23,354 bases of DNA from CAYRJD01 sp964424585 (GCA_964424585.1 CAYRJD010000030.1:1-23354); one strand, 5' to 3'; positions 14,706-22,729 are shown, counted from the stretch's first letter. Translations and numbers: made by a program. The notes: generated from the sequence alone by a model not told the origin.

Positions 14706-17036
14706 CTAACGGGACGTTCGCTGGCGCGATCCGGCCCGGCTAGATCGGTAGCCAGTTCGATAGTGCGTTCGCAGACGTTCTGTCAGCGGCCGGCGGCGGC
14801 GCAGGCGAGCCAACACGCCGGTGACGTGAGACCGCATCGCGCGCAGGTCGCTAGCCGTCGGCTCGTTCGGCGCGAAGCAAGCGGCCTCCGCCAGATCGGC
14901 GGCCTCGGCCAAGTGCTCCGCGTCGTCGCCGTCGGAGCGTCCGCCAGCGAGCTGAGCCTGTCTCGTCGCACGCTGCGCGAACTGCCTCGCGGACTCGTGC
15001 GCCCGGCGCTCGACGCCGTCGCGCCGCAGCACGTCGACGATGTCGTCCCAACACGCCATCGCTTGAGCGCGCGCGTCGCCGCGCGCGCAAGCGTGACGTC
15101 GACGGCGAGCCAGCACGCGCAGCGTCGGCACGGCGATCAGCCAAACGATCGCCGCCGCGAGCGCGCCTAGCGCGGCGATCGCCAGCCAGCGCGAACCTGT
15201 TGCGCCGTCACCGCCGCCGTCGTCGACGACGCCGAGTTCGTCGACGAAGCCCTCAAAGTCAGACTCACCTTCTTCGTCGGTCTGGTCTTGGCTGGCGGTG
15301 GCGTCGTCGGCCGGGTTGATGGGCGAGGCTTGCTCGGCCACTCGACCGGTGTAGCTCTCGTTGCCAGGCGCGCCTCGGCCGGGCGTCGGCTCGAACGCGA
15401 GCCACTGCCCGTCGAGCCAAACCTCTGGCCATGCGTGGTAGTGCTCGCCTCGCACCACGTACGCGCCGTCCATGAAGTCTCCCTGGGTGAACCCCACCGC
15501 GACCCTTGCCGGCAACCCGACGGCGCGAGCCATCGCCGCGTACGTGCCGGCGAACTGCTCGCAGTAGCCGGCGCGCTCGTCGAACAAGAACGCCTCCATC
15601 CGGTTGTTCGAGTGCCCTTGCTCGACGTCGAGGGAGTAGGTGAAGTTGACGCGGAAGTGCTCTTGTAGCGCGAGCGCCTTGTCGAAGGCGGTGGGCGCCT
15701 CGTCGGTGATCTCGGCGGCGAGCTGGCTGATGCGGTCGCTGAACTCATCGGGGAGCGCGGTTCCCTCGGCCAACACCTCAGCTGGTGGCACCAGCGTGCT
15801 CGAACGCAAGCCCTCAGCTGTCCTGGGGCGAACGGCCGAGACGACGACATACGTCATGCCCGTTCTGAGTTCGATGTCGGTGGCGGTGACGATGGCGCCG
15901 GTCACGCCGTCGTAGAGCGCGTCCACGCCGGAAAACGAGATCGGTTCGAACGCCGCCGGAATCCACAAGCCGGTGAGGTCTTCGACGGTGAACCGCTGGT
16001 GGGTGAGCTGCTCGTCGTCGCTCGGGCGTCGCAGGTCTCCCTGCGCGTTGTCGTAGCTGCGCTGGGAACCCCAGACCGCGCCGTTGAACACGTCGAGGCC
16101 CGACATGCGCCAGTAGGCGCCGCGGTCGGCTTCGACGGTGAACATCGTCGCGCTCGAGCTGCCGGTGAGGCGCCCACGCGCGTCCACGAGCGGACTGAGC
16201 GTCGTGCGCGGTGTGGGGGCGACGCCGTCTATGTCGCGAAGATCGACCAGACCCTCGCCCGGGGTGCCCGGCACCAGCGGCGCCACGAACGCGGCGCTGA
16301 GCGCCGCAACGATGCCCAGACCGATGGCGACCCGAACCGGTGACGAGATGCGAAGAAACCTTCGTTCGTCGTCGCTCGCGACGCGCGGCCCGTCGCGCTC
16401 GCGCCGCGCCTTTGAGGGCGGCGCTTGAGCGGTCGGAGCGAGCCACGGAGCAGCCGAGGCGTACGGACGATGCGCCGCGATGAACGTCATCGCAGCCAGC
16501 GCGACCACCACGGCCCACCAGACGTTTTCGTCGGTCGCGAGCACGCCGATGAACACCGACGCAAAGAGCGAGCCCAGCACGGCGAGGCCACCCGAGTTGA
16601 CTCTGAACGCCGCCGCGTCCGCGACGACCGCCAGCATCCACGCGGCGGCACCCGCGACGATCACGTAGCCGCTGACGAAGTCGGTTGGCGCCACCACCTC
16701 TCTGAAGTGCTCGACCGCTTCGGTCAGATCGGCCCGGGCTGCGGTGAGCGTGGCACCGGTTGGAACGAACCCCCAATAGAGCGTGTTCGGATACAGCCCC
16801 AGCGACAGCACACTCACGACGAGCGCGAACGAGCCGACGTAGGTGAGCGCGAAGTTCGCCTTGGCGCGCCGGGCCAGCGCCGCGACCAGATGGCCTCCGA
16901 GGGTCATCGGCAGCACCACCGTGAACACGAGCCTCGAGTCGGTCAGCAGCCGTGTGAGGCTCAGCACCCAACTCACGCTCATGACCGCCAGCGCGATCTC
17001 AGCCTGAAGCATCAGCTGGCGGCGACTCACGGTCAC
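14706..17036 (-). CDS. Transglutaminase-like membrane protein (TgpA type)
   Basis: This 776-residue membrane protein has about seven hydrophobic helices in the first 255 residues and an extracytoplasmic region holding a transglutaminase-like core. One more helix follows at about 616-640, then a cytosolic tail resembling DUF4129. The cysteine-protease-like triad is Cys492 (GYCEQFAGTYA), His534 (EHYHAWPEVW) and an acidic residue in AFEPTPGRG, where Glu549 replaces the usual Asp, a variant I recall as common in actinobacterial members. The start is GTG 17036, whose GTGA overlaps the stop of the DUF58 gene; the open frame continues 20 residues upstream but lacks support. Proteins of this family sit with MoxR and DUF58 partners across bacteria; substrates are largely unknown. 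An envelope protein cross-linking or peptidase role is inference. Confidence 0.9.
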   Translation of the reverse strand: MTVSRRQLMLQAEIALAVMSVSWVLSLTRLLTDSRLVFTVVLPMTLGGHLVAALARRAKANFALTYVGSFALVVSVLSLGLYPNTLYWGFVPTGATLTAARADLTEAVEHFREVVAPTDFVSGYVIVAGAAAWMLAVVADAAAFRVNSGGLAVLGSLFASVFIGVLATDENVWWAVVVALAAMTFIAAHRPYASAAPWLAPTAQAPPSKARRERDGPRVASDDERRFLRISSPVRVAIGLGIVAALSAAFVAPLVPGTPGEGLVDLRDIDGVAPTPRTTLSPLVDARGRLTGSSSATMFTVEADRGAYWRMSGLDVFNGAVWGSQRSYDNAQGDLRRPSDDEQLTHQRFTVEDLTGLWIPAAFEPISFSGVDALYDGVTGAIVTATDIELRTGMTYVVVSAVRPRTAEGLRSSTLVPPAEVLAEGTALPDEFSDRISQLAAEITDEAPTAFDKALALQEHFRVNFTYSLDVEQGHSNNRMEAFLFDERAGYCEQFAGTYAAMARAVGLPARVAVGFTQGDFMDGAYVVRGEHYHAWPEVWLDGQWLAFEPTPGRGAPGNESYTGRVAEQASPINPADDATASQDQTDEEGESDFEGFVDELGVVDDGGGDGATGSRWLAIAALGALAAAIVWLIAVPTLRVLARRRRHACARGDARAQAMACWDDIVDVLRRDGVERRAHESARQFAQRATRQAQLAGGRSDGDDAEHLAEAADLAEAACFAPNEPTASDLRAMRSHVTGVLARLRRRRPLTERLRTHYRTGYRSSRAGSRQRTSR

Positions 17037-18241
17037 GTCGGCACCGCTCGTTGGACTTGGGCGGGCGTCGGCTTCGCGTCTTGCGCCTCGTTCCACAGGG
17101 TCCCCACCTGATCAACGTTCGACAGCCCGATCAGCTTGAACTGGCCGCGTCGGCTCAAGTCGCCGCTCGAGTCGCCGTCGACCCGCAACACGGTGAGCGA
17201 CGCGCCGTCGCGCATCAGCACCAGGCTCGCGTCGAGCTGGCTGTCGCCGGCTACCTCGGTCGCGCCCAGCACCGCGACGTACGCGCTCGCGGCGCAATCT
17301 TGCAGCTGGGTGAGGCCGATGCGCAGCGTGGCGGTGCTGCGGAGCTGCACCTGCGCGAGGTAGTCGAGCACCGCCGTCAGATCGTGGTGGCGAGAGCTGC
17401 CCACGACGACGCCGTCGGAAGTGGTGACCAGCTGAACTCGGTCGCGGCGGCGCGCGCACGCCGCGGCGACGCTGGCTATCGCGCTGACGGCGACCTCAAA
17501 CCGGTCGGCGTCGTGGTCGTACGCAGCCGCCCTGGTGTCGAGCAGCAGCGCCACTCGATGCGCACGCGGGTTCTCGTCTTCTCGAACCATCGGACGCCCC
17601 AGCCGAGCGGTCGAGCGCCAGTGAATGCGCCGAGGGTCGTCACCGATCGTGTAGTCGCGCAGCGCGTAGAAGTCGTCGCCCAGCCGCTGCAGCCGCAAGG
17701 TGTCGCTCGCCGCTCCGGTGATTTGACCGCCCGGCGTGAACGCCACCGGTGCCAGCTCGACGAGCCGGGGGTACACCAAGAAGTCGGTCGCTGCTCCTCC
17801 GGCGACCGTCGCCGTCGTCAGCCCCAGCGGATCTCCGATCGTCACCCGGGCGGGCCCGACCCTTATGCGCCCGCGCCTGGCGGTCGGCAGCTCATACGCG
17901 ACGACGGCGCGCTCGTTCGCGTAGAACGGCCCGGCGTGCAGGCGAATGCCGGCGGTGGTCGCCACGTGATCGGTGATCTCCACGATCCCGCAGTAGCGGT
18001 TGAGGTTGGCGACCTCGAGCGTGTTGGTCGCGGTGCCGCCGATGTTGACCGCTTCGGGTCTGATGGTTCTCACGAGCCGCAGCCGCACTCGCCGCAGCGC
18101 GAGCCACGCCGCGCTCACGACCACCGCGCCGATGCCAGCGAGCCCACCTATCGCCAGCTCGTCGGTGCCCATCACTCGTCCGGCGACGACCAGTACCGCT
18201 CCGGCCACGAGCGTTCGTCTTCCGTTCTTCGTGAGCCGCAC
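17033..18241 (-). CDS. DUF58 domain protein
   Basis: The product has 402 residues. Two hydrophobic helices at about 10-24 and 30-50 anchor it in the membrane. The DUF58 signature follows at about 192-222: YALRDYTIGDDPRRIHWRST, then ARLGRPMVRE. The downstream part resembles a von Willebrand A-like fold (VALLLDTRAA at about 230-239). DUF58 proteins typically accompany a MoxR AAA+ ATPase and a transglutaminase-like protein, as here, in systems thought to activate or assemble envelope complexes. The start is GTG 18241, with AAAGG about ten bases upstream, 27 bases after the moxR stop. Its stop overlaps the start of the transglutaminase gene, indicating translational coupling. Confidence 0.92.
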   Translation of the reverse strand: MRLTKNGRRTLVAGAVLVVAGRVMGTDELAIGGLAGIGAVVVSAAWLALRRVRLRLVRTIRPEAVNIGGTATNTLEVANLNRYCGIVEITDHVATTAGIRLHAGPFYANERAVVAYELPTARRGRIRVGPARVTIGDPLGLTTATVAGGAATDFLVYPRLVELAPVAFTPGGQITGAASDTLRLQRLGDDFYALRDYTIGDDPRRIHWRSTARLGRPMVREDENPRAHRVALLLDTRAAAYDHDADRFEVAVSAIASVAAACARRRDRVQLVTTSDGVVVGSSRHHDLTAVLDYLAQVQLRSTATLRIGLTQLQDCAASAYVAVLGATEVAGDSQLDASLVLMRDGASLTVLRVDGDSSGDLSRRGQFKLIGLSNVDQVGTLWNEAQDAKPTPAQVQRAVPT

Positions 18242-18268
18242 GTCGCGCAGCTGGCCTTTGCGCGCGAG

Positions 18269-19300
18269 CTAGGAGACGGCCGTCGGCACCGGCACCGTCG
18301 ACAGCACGTCGTCTAGCACCGCAACAGCCGTGGCGCCTCCGAGGAGCGCGTCGGTGGTGAGCAGCAGGCGGTGACAAATGACGCTCGGCGCGACCGCCTT
18401 GATGTCGTCGGGCACCACGTAGTTGCGGCCCGAAGCGGCGGCGTACGCCTGTGAGACGCGCTGCAGATCGAGCATCGCGCGAGGGCTCATCCCCAGCTTG
18501 GTGCTCTTGTGTCGCCGCGTCTCGGCGGTGAGCGCTCCGATGTACCTCTTCAGCGCCACGCTCACGTGGACCCGCGCAACAGCGCTGGTCATGGCCGCCA
18601 AGTCGTCTGCGGACGCGACCACCGGCACCTCGGCCCGGGCGGTCGTGGTGCGGCGGGCGAGAATGTCGACCGCGGCCTCGGCGTCGGGGTAGCCCACGTT
18701 GATGCGCATCTTGAACCTGTCCATTTGCGACTCCGGCAGGGGGTAGGTGCCCTCGTGCTCGATCGGGTTCTGCGTGGCGACCACCATGAACGGCGGCTGG
18801 AGCGCCCTGGTTACTCCGTCTGTGGTGACCTGACGCTCTTCCATTGCTTCGAGGAGTGCCGCTTGCGTCTTGGGCGAAGCTCGGTTCACCTCATCGACCA
18901 GCACGATGTTCGCGAACACCGCGCCGGGCCGGAAGTTGAACGTCGAGGTCTGCTCGTTCCAGACGTCGACGCCGACCACGTCTGAGGGCAGCACGTCGGG
19001 CGTGAACTGGATGCGCCCGAAGCGGATGTCGATCGAGGCTGCCAGCGCCTTAGCCAGGCTGGTCTTGCCGACGCCGGGGACGTCTTCGATCAGCAGGTGC
19101 CCGTCTGAGACCAGGCACAGCAGCGCCAGCCGGATGGCGTCTGACTTGCCGATCACGACCGACGCGACGTTGTGCGCGATTGCGTCGAAGCTGTCGGTGA
19201 ACGCCGTCAGCTCTTCGCCGCTGGGAACTTCGCTGGTTCCGCTAGTGGCGGGTGCGGGCGGGCTAGCCGCGGTCACTGCGACGCTTCCTGGGTCGTTCAT
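18269..19300 (-). CDS. MoxR-family AAA+ ATPase
   Basis: This 343-residue AAA+ ATPase belongs to the MoxR group, chaperone-like ATPases that act on VWA/DUF58-type partners. Walker A is EDVPGVGKTSLAKAL (Lys79, Thr80) and Walker B is VLVDEVNRA (Asp136, Glu137). The MoxR-typical segment ATQNPIEHEGTYPLPESQMDRF contains sensor 1 Asn178 and the arginine region, and the C-terminal lid carries SPRAMLDL. The first 30 residues are a Pro/Ala/Ser-rich leader not typical of the family. ATG 19300 overlaps the stop of the lipoate-ligase-like gene as ATGA, so translation of the two is probably coupled. The DUF58 gene follows 27 bases downstream. Confidence 0.94.
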   Translation of the reverse strand: MNDPGSVAVTAASPPAPATSGTSEVPSGEELTAFTDSFDAIAHNVASVVIGKSDAIRLALLCLVSDGHLLIEDVPGVGKTSLAKALAASIDIRFGRIQFTPDVLPSDVVGVDVWNEQTSTFNFRPGAVFANIVLVDEVNRASPKTQAALLEAMEERQVTTDGVTRALQPPFMVVATQNPIEHEGTYPLPESQMDRFKMRINVGYPDAEAAVDILARRTTTARAEVPVVASADDLAAMTSAVARVHVSVALKRYIGALTAETRRHKSTKLGMSPRAMLDLQRVSQAYAAASGRNYVVPDDIKAVAPSVICHRLLLTTDALLGGATAVAVLDDVLSTVPVPTAVS

Positions 19301-20091
19301 CTGTTACCGATCCTGAACTCTGTGCTCGTCGACGTGGCTGGCGCGTCGCCAGGGTAGCTAGCGCTGTCGCTCACCGACGTGATGGCATCGAAGATCGCTT
19401 GGTCAACGCTCGTGCGGGCACGGTCTACGTCAGCCGCCACGCTGGCCGAGCTGGTGAGTTCCGCGTCGGCCCACCCGCGAAACCGGGCCAGGTGGTCGTG
19501 CGCCGCCGCGCCCATGACAGCTTCATACGGCTCAACCTTCACGTGGCGGTACCAGACGCACGACATCCGGCTGCCAGCTCGGGTGCGTCGCTGGGAGATG
19601 CCCACCAGCTTCCGGCCGTCGGGGGCGACGACCTCGCCGCGACCCGCCGACACCATGCACAGATCGCTCATCGGCGCACCGCTAGCTCTCGTCGCTCTAG
19701 TGGCGGCGAGCGAGCCCGGCTGCTCAACCGCAGATGCAGGCACGCCGGATGAGGTGAACGCTGCGGCGATGGCGCGCCCGAGCCACAGCGTCGAGTTGCT
19801 CACGTCGATGCAATAGAGGGGGTCGTCGGCGGGCACGAACACGTCCACCCAGCTCGATTCGGCTGCGTCGAGCCACACGAGCCCGCCGCCGCTATCTCGA
19901 CGCACCACGTCGACCGGCGTGGGTCGCGCTGCTGCGTGGCGACGACACCGTTCTTCTAACTCAACTGGGGTGGTCGAGCCCAGCACCCACGCGTCGCGGC
20001 GCGCGACCTGAACGCTCAACGACCGACATCCGTTCGACGGAAGCGGCCAGCCGTGCAGTTCGGCGGCGTCAGCGAAGTGCCGCCGCAGCAC
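19297..20091 (-). CDS. Lipoate-protein ligase A-like protein
   Basis: The 264-residue product has the biotin/lipoate ligase (BPL/LplA/LipB) catalytic fold. The nucleotide/lipoyl-binding signature is VVRRDSGGGLVWL (64-70 core), and the catalytic-lysine region is GRKLVGISQRRTR with Lys161. LGSTTP near residue 38 is also typical. Classical members join lipoate or octanoate to E2 or GcvH proteins, but no lipoylated protein or LipA gene is nearby. The C-terminal 35 residues are Ser/Thr/Ala-rich and not part of the fold. The start is GTG 20091, without a clear ribosome binding site, 28 bases after the HNH gene stop. Coupling to moxR through ATGA places it in an envelope-type operon, which is unexpected; a non-lipoate role is possible. 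Confidence 0.82.
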   Translation of the reverse strand: MLRRHFADAAELHGWPLPSNGCRSLSVQVARRDAWVLGSTTPVELEERCRRHAAARPTPVDVVRRDSGGGLVWLDAAESSWVDVFVPADDPLYCIDVSNSTLWLGRAIAAAFTSSGVPASAVEQPGSLAATRATRASGAPMSDLCMVSAGRGEVVAPDGRKLVGISQRRTRAGSRMSCVWYRHVKVEPYEAVMGAAAHDHLARFRGWADAELTSSASVAADVDRARTSVDQAIFDAITSVSDSASYPGDAPATSTSTEFRIGNR

Positions 20092-20119
20092 GAACGGATG
20101 TGCGTTTGTCAGCGGCCCG

Positions 20120-20680
20120 CTAGGTGGCGCTGAGTTCGACGAGAGGCTGCTTCGTCGTCATCGCCGGGAGGTACGGCAGCCACTCAGCTGGAGGCATCTT
20201 GCGCAGCCCCGCGGCGACCGCGAGCGGATCGGGCGCGTACGGCGCTCGCGCCAGGTCGAAGCGAAACTCTGACAGCAACCGGTCGCCCTTGTCGACGTTG
20301 CACTGCCGACAGCAGGCGACCACGTTCTCCCAGGTGTGCTCGCCGCCGCGGCTGCGCGGGTGAACGTGGTCGATGCACTCGGCAACTCGACCGCAGTACT
20401 GGCACTCGTGGTTGTCGCGCACGAACACGGCGCGTCGATGCAGCGCGGCTCGACGCCGGTGCGGCACCGGCGCCCGGCTGCGAAGGCGCACCACCGACGG
20501 CGCCAAGAACACCAGCGACGCCGAGCGCACCTTGTCGTCGGTCGTGTGCACCACGTCAACCTTGTCCGACAGCATCAGCACCAACGCGCGCCGCACCGTG
20601 GTGATCGACAGCGCCTGGTAGGTGACGTTGAGCACCAGGGCGCGGCCCTCGAGCACAGTGCCGGACGCCTCGGAGGTCAC
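20120..20680 (-). CDS. HNH endonuclease-fold protein
   Basis: This 186-residue protein carries an HNH/beta-beta-alpha metal nuclease domain in its second half. Zinc-type cysteines are CQYC (93 and 96) and C124-x-x-C127. The active-site strand is IDHVHPRSRGGEHTWENV with His105, His107 and Asn119, then CNVDKGDR. The N-terminal half (ALVLNVTYQALSITTVRRALVLMLSDK) matches a widely conserved actinobacterial HNH protein of unknown role, which looks like a housekeeping gene rather than a restriction or homing enzyme. The start is GTG 20680, with GAGGAG eight bases upstream. The GTGA overlaps the stop of the preceding small gene. No methyltransferase or mobile element is near. Confidence 0.9.
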   Translation of the reverse strand: MTSEASGTVLEGRALVLNVTYQALSITTVRRALVLMLSDKVDVVHTTDDKVRSASLVFLAPSVVRLRSRAPVPHRRRAALHRRAVFVRDNHECQYCGRVAECIDHVHPRSRGGEHTWENVVACCRQCNVDKGDRLLSEFRFDLARAPYAPDPLAVAAGLRKMPPAEWLPYLPAMTTKQPLVELSAT

Positions 20681-21024
20681 GGTCGCGGCTCCTCATCGGC
20701 CGCGAGCGCGCGGACCGCGCGCGCGTGAAATCGCATCGTTGCATCGGTGCCGGCGCACCAGCTGAGCCAGCTCAACACGTCGCTGGTCGTCGCGCCCGTG
20801 TGTGAGAGCCGCGCGCCAGCGGGGCCGCCGCGATGCGTAGACGCGCGAAACGCCAGGTAGTCGGCGCACGGCAGCGGCAAGAACGGCCAACGCAGCCACC
20901 AGCCGTTGGGCGTCAGCCGAACGGCTTGGGTGAGCGCGGTGCCAATGAGGCGCGGGCGCGCGGCGACCGCTGCGATGATCGCTAGCGATCGGGTAGCTCC
21001 GTTGGGTGCCCACGGCTTTGACAC
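20677..21024 (-). CDS. Small conserved-looking protein of unknown function, coupled to the HNH gene
   Basis: The 115-residue product has no domain I can name. Its central part, TQAVRLTPNGWWLRWPFLPLPCADYLAFR, resembles, from memory, short actinobacterial hypothetical proteins found beside HNH genes near mraZ. A later segment, SDVLSWLSWCAG, is amphipathic. There is no signal peptide or clear transmembrane helix. GTG 21024 is the best available start, though its ribosome binding site is poor. Its stop overlaps the GTG of the HNH gene as GTGA, which supports it being a real, co-translated gene. It is transcribed divergently from mraZ, across a 198-base intergenic region. Confidence 0.7.
   Translation of the reverse strand: MSKPWAPNGATRSLAIIAAVAARPRLIGTALTQAVRLTPNGWWLRWPFLPLPCADYLAFRASTHRGGPAGARLSHTGATTSDVLSWLSWCAGTDATMRFHARAVRALAADEEPRP
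20977..20990. repeat. Perfect 14-bp palindrome
   Basis: GATCGCTAGCGATC reads the same on both strands. It lies within the first codons of the small gene upstream of the HNH gene and shares the CGCTAGCG core with two copies at 21034-21050. Confidence 0.8.
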
Positions 21025-21033
21025 GGTCGTTGA

Positions 21034-21051
21034 CGCTAGCGGCGCTAGCGG
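21034..21051. repeat. Tandem 9-bp repeat with palindromic cores
   Basis: Two adjacent copies of CGCTAGCGG, each containing the palindrome CGCTAGCG, lie 10 bases upstream of the GTG at 21024 in the region between that gene and mraZ. They could serve as an operator for the minus-strand operon; no regulator can be named. Confidence 0.75.
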
Positions 21052-21118
21052 GACACGTCAGGTAACCGCTCGGCGCGTCGGGGCGCGCGTGGCAAACGCC
21101 GCGCGGTCTGGTACACAA

Positions 21119-21163
21119 AGTGGAGTGAAGTGGTATGAAAAAGCACGCTGTGGTTTGAAATGT
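21119..21163 (+). promoter_or_regulatory. Probable MraZ operator array (GTGGNNTGAA boxes)
   Basis: Three exact matches to GTGGNNTGAA begin at 21120, 21130 and 21150, on a 10-bp register with one degenerate unit at 21140. MraZ is known to autoregulate its operon by binding directly repeated GTGG/TGGG-type boxes at 10-bp spacing upstream of mraZ. A looser copy, GTGGTACAGA at 21173, is off register. The third box contains the candidate -35 element, consistent with repression. Confidence 0.75.
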
Positions 21164-21183
21164 GCGCGCCGTGTGGTACAGAT
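21155..21183 (+). promoter_or_regulatory. Candidate mraZ promoter
   Basis: TTGAAA at 21155-21160 matches a sigma-70-type -35 at five of six bases. After a 16-base spacer, TACAGAT at 21177-21183 is a weak -10. A start near 21190 would leave a leader of roughly 33 bases. The -35 lies inside the third GTGGNNTGAA box. Confidence 0.5.
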
Positions 21184-21222
21184 AGGCGGTGCTGATGGAG
21201 GGCCTGTGGGACGGACGAGCAC

Positions 21223-21699
21223 ATGAATGACACGGCTTTGTCGCCGGCTGCGCTGGGCGTCGGAGCGTCGCTCGCCGTAGAGCCGTTCGTCGGCCGGTTC
21301 GAGCACTCGCTCGACCCCAAGGGGCGCATCGTGCTGCCGGCTTCGTTCAGGAGCCACTTCGAGACCGCCGGCTTCCTCACCAAGAGTTCAGAAGGATGTC
21401 TCGCGCTCGTTACCCCCGGTCGGTTCCATGCGATCGCATCTGAGATGGTGCAGCTAGCCACCGACGGCGGCTCATCGAGGCGGGCCGCTAAGCGAGCGTT
21501 TGGCGCGAGCGCAGCCCGCATAAGCGTCGACAAGCAGGGCCGCTTCGCGATACCCGAAGAGCTTCGTCTTTTCGCCGGGCTCGAGCGCGACTGCGTGGTG
21601 GTCGGCGCCATCGACGCGGTCGAGCTGTGGGACGCGTCGCGCTGGGGGTCGATCAACGCGGCAGGCGAAGCGTTGCTGGCTTCGCCGGAAGGCGATTGA
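21223..21699 (+). CDS. mraZ: Transcriptional regulator MraZ
   Basis: MraZ (158 residues here) is a ring-forming DNA-binding protein that controls the division and cell-wall cluster it heads. Both AbrB/SpoVT-like half-domains are visible, each with the DxKGR-type signature: SLDPKGRIVLPASFR (residues 29-43) and SVDKQGRFAIPEELR in the second half. ATG 21223 is the only reasonable start in this frame, although the nearest good GGAGG (21197) is too far upstream. Compared with the usual MraZ beginning a few residues before the EHxLDxKGR motif, this one has about 22 extra N-terminal residues. It is followed by rsmH after a 13-base gap. Confidence 0.95.
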   Translation: MNDTALSPAALGVGASLAVEPFVGRFEHSLDPKGRIVLPASFRSHFETAGFLTKSSEGCLALVTPGRFHAIASEMVQLATDGGSSRRAAKRAFGASAARISVDKQGRFAIPEELRLFAGLERDCVVVGAIDAVELWDASRWGSINAAGEALLASPEGD

Positions 21700-21712
21700 G
21701 GTGGTTGCGCTG

Positions 21713-22699
21713 ATGAATGCCGAAGTTCGCTCGCAGTTTGTTGATGACCGCTTCCACTCACCCGTCATGGTCGCGGAGGTGACCTCAGCGCTGGCCGCAG
21801 TTCCGCGCGACCAGCCAGACGGTTTCGTGCTCGACGCCACCGTCGGTGGTGGCGGGCACGCCGTCGCTCTGCTCGCCGAGCGCGCCGACCTCGCGCTCGT
21901 CGGCATCGACCGCGACCCTGAGGCCGTCAGCGCAGCGCGCGAGCGCCTCGCGCGCTTCGACGAACGAGTTCGCGTGACGCAAGCACGCTTTGGCGAGCTC
22001 GACCGGCTGCTCGCTGCCGAGCCAGCTGCGGCTCGGCCGCTGCTGGGCGCGTTGTTCGACTTCGGGGTGAGCAGCCACCAGCTCGACACGCCGGCTCGTG
22101 GGTTCTCGTATCGGCACGATGGCCCGCTCGACATGACGATGGGCACCGACGCCACGCTCACCGCAGCAGACGTCGTGAACGACTACGACGTGGCCGAACT
22201 CGCGAGGGTGCTGCGCGACAACGCGGATGAGCGGTTTGCCGCGCGCATCGCGCGTGCCATCGACCGAGCCCGGCCGCTCACCTCGACGCTCGAGCTGGCG
22301 GACGTCGTCACCAACGCCATCCCTGCGGCGACGCGCCGCCGAGGTCGACACCCAGCGAGGCGAGCGTTCGCCGCCATTCGCATGGAGGTGAACGACGAGT
22401 TGTCACAGATCGTTCCGGCGCTGCGCGCGGTGCTGGATCGCTTAGTTCCCGGGGGTCGAGCCGTGACCCTCACTTACCACTCCAAGGAGGACCGAATGGC
22501 CAAACTTGAGTTTCAACGAGCGGCGGACGGCGTCTGCTTTTGCCCGGCGTCGCTGCCGTGCATCTGCGGAGCGCAGCCATCCGTCACGCTGATCCCCAAA
22601 GGGGGAGTAAAGCCGACGGTTGCGGAGGTGCGCGACAACCCGCGCGCCGCCAGCGCCCGTATGAGGGTCGCCCAAAAGCTCGCTCCCGCCGCGTCGTAG
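21713..22699 (+). CDS. rsmH: 16S rRNA (cytosine(1402)-N4)-methyltransferase RsmH (MraW)
   Basis: The 328-residue product methylates N4 of C1402 in the 16S rRNA decoding centre using S-adenosylmethionine. Evidence: HSPVMVAEV near residue 15; the SAM-binding loop DATVGGGGHAVALL at 41-54; the FDFGVSSHQLDTPARGFSYRHDGPLDMTM block; RMEVNDEL; VTLTYHSKEDR; and the terminal NPRAASARMRVAQKL. Length is normal for the family. ATG 21713 was preferred to the in-frame GTG 21701, because a GAGGTGG Shine-Dalgarno sequence at 21698-21704 sits eight bases before 21713. The standard mraZ-rsmH-ftsL order is kept. Confidence 0.97.
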   Translation: MNAEVRSQFVDDRFHSPVMVAEVTSALAAVPRDQPDGFVLDATVGGGGHAVALLAERADLALVGIDRDPEAVSAARERLARFDERVRVTQARFGELDRLLAAEPAAARPLLGALFDFGVSSHQLDTPARGFSYRHDGPLDMTMGTDATLTAADVVNDYDVAELARVLRDNADERFAARIARAIDRARPLTSTLELADVVTNAIPAATRRRGRHPARRAFAAIRMEVNDELSQIVPALRAVLDRLVPGGRAVTLTYHSKEDRMAKLEFQRAADGVCFCPASLPCICGAQPSVTLIPKGGVKPTVAEVRDNPRAASARMRVAQKLAPAAS

Positions 22700-22729
22700 C
22701 GCCCCGTCGCCGCTGTCGGCGTTCTAGCT

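Noticed and set aside
20120..20680. The HNH protein as a homing, phage or restriction nuclease
   Set aside because: No methyltransferase, intron, integrase or phage gene is nearby, the composition matches its neighbours, and its N-terminal half matches a widespread housekeeping actinobacterial family.
21701..21712. GTG 21701 as the rsmH start
   Set aside because: It falls inside the Shine-Dalgarno sequence for ATG 21713 and would have no ribosome binding site of its own.
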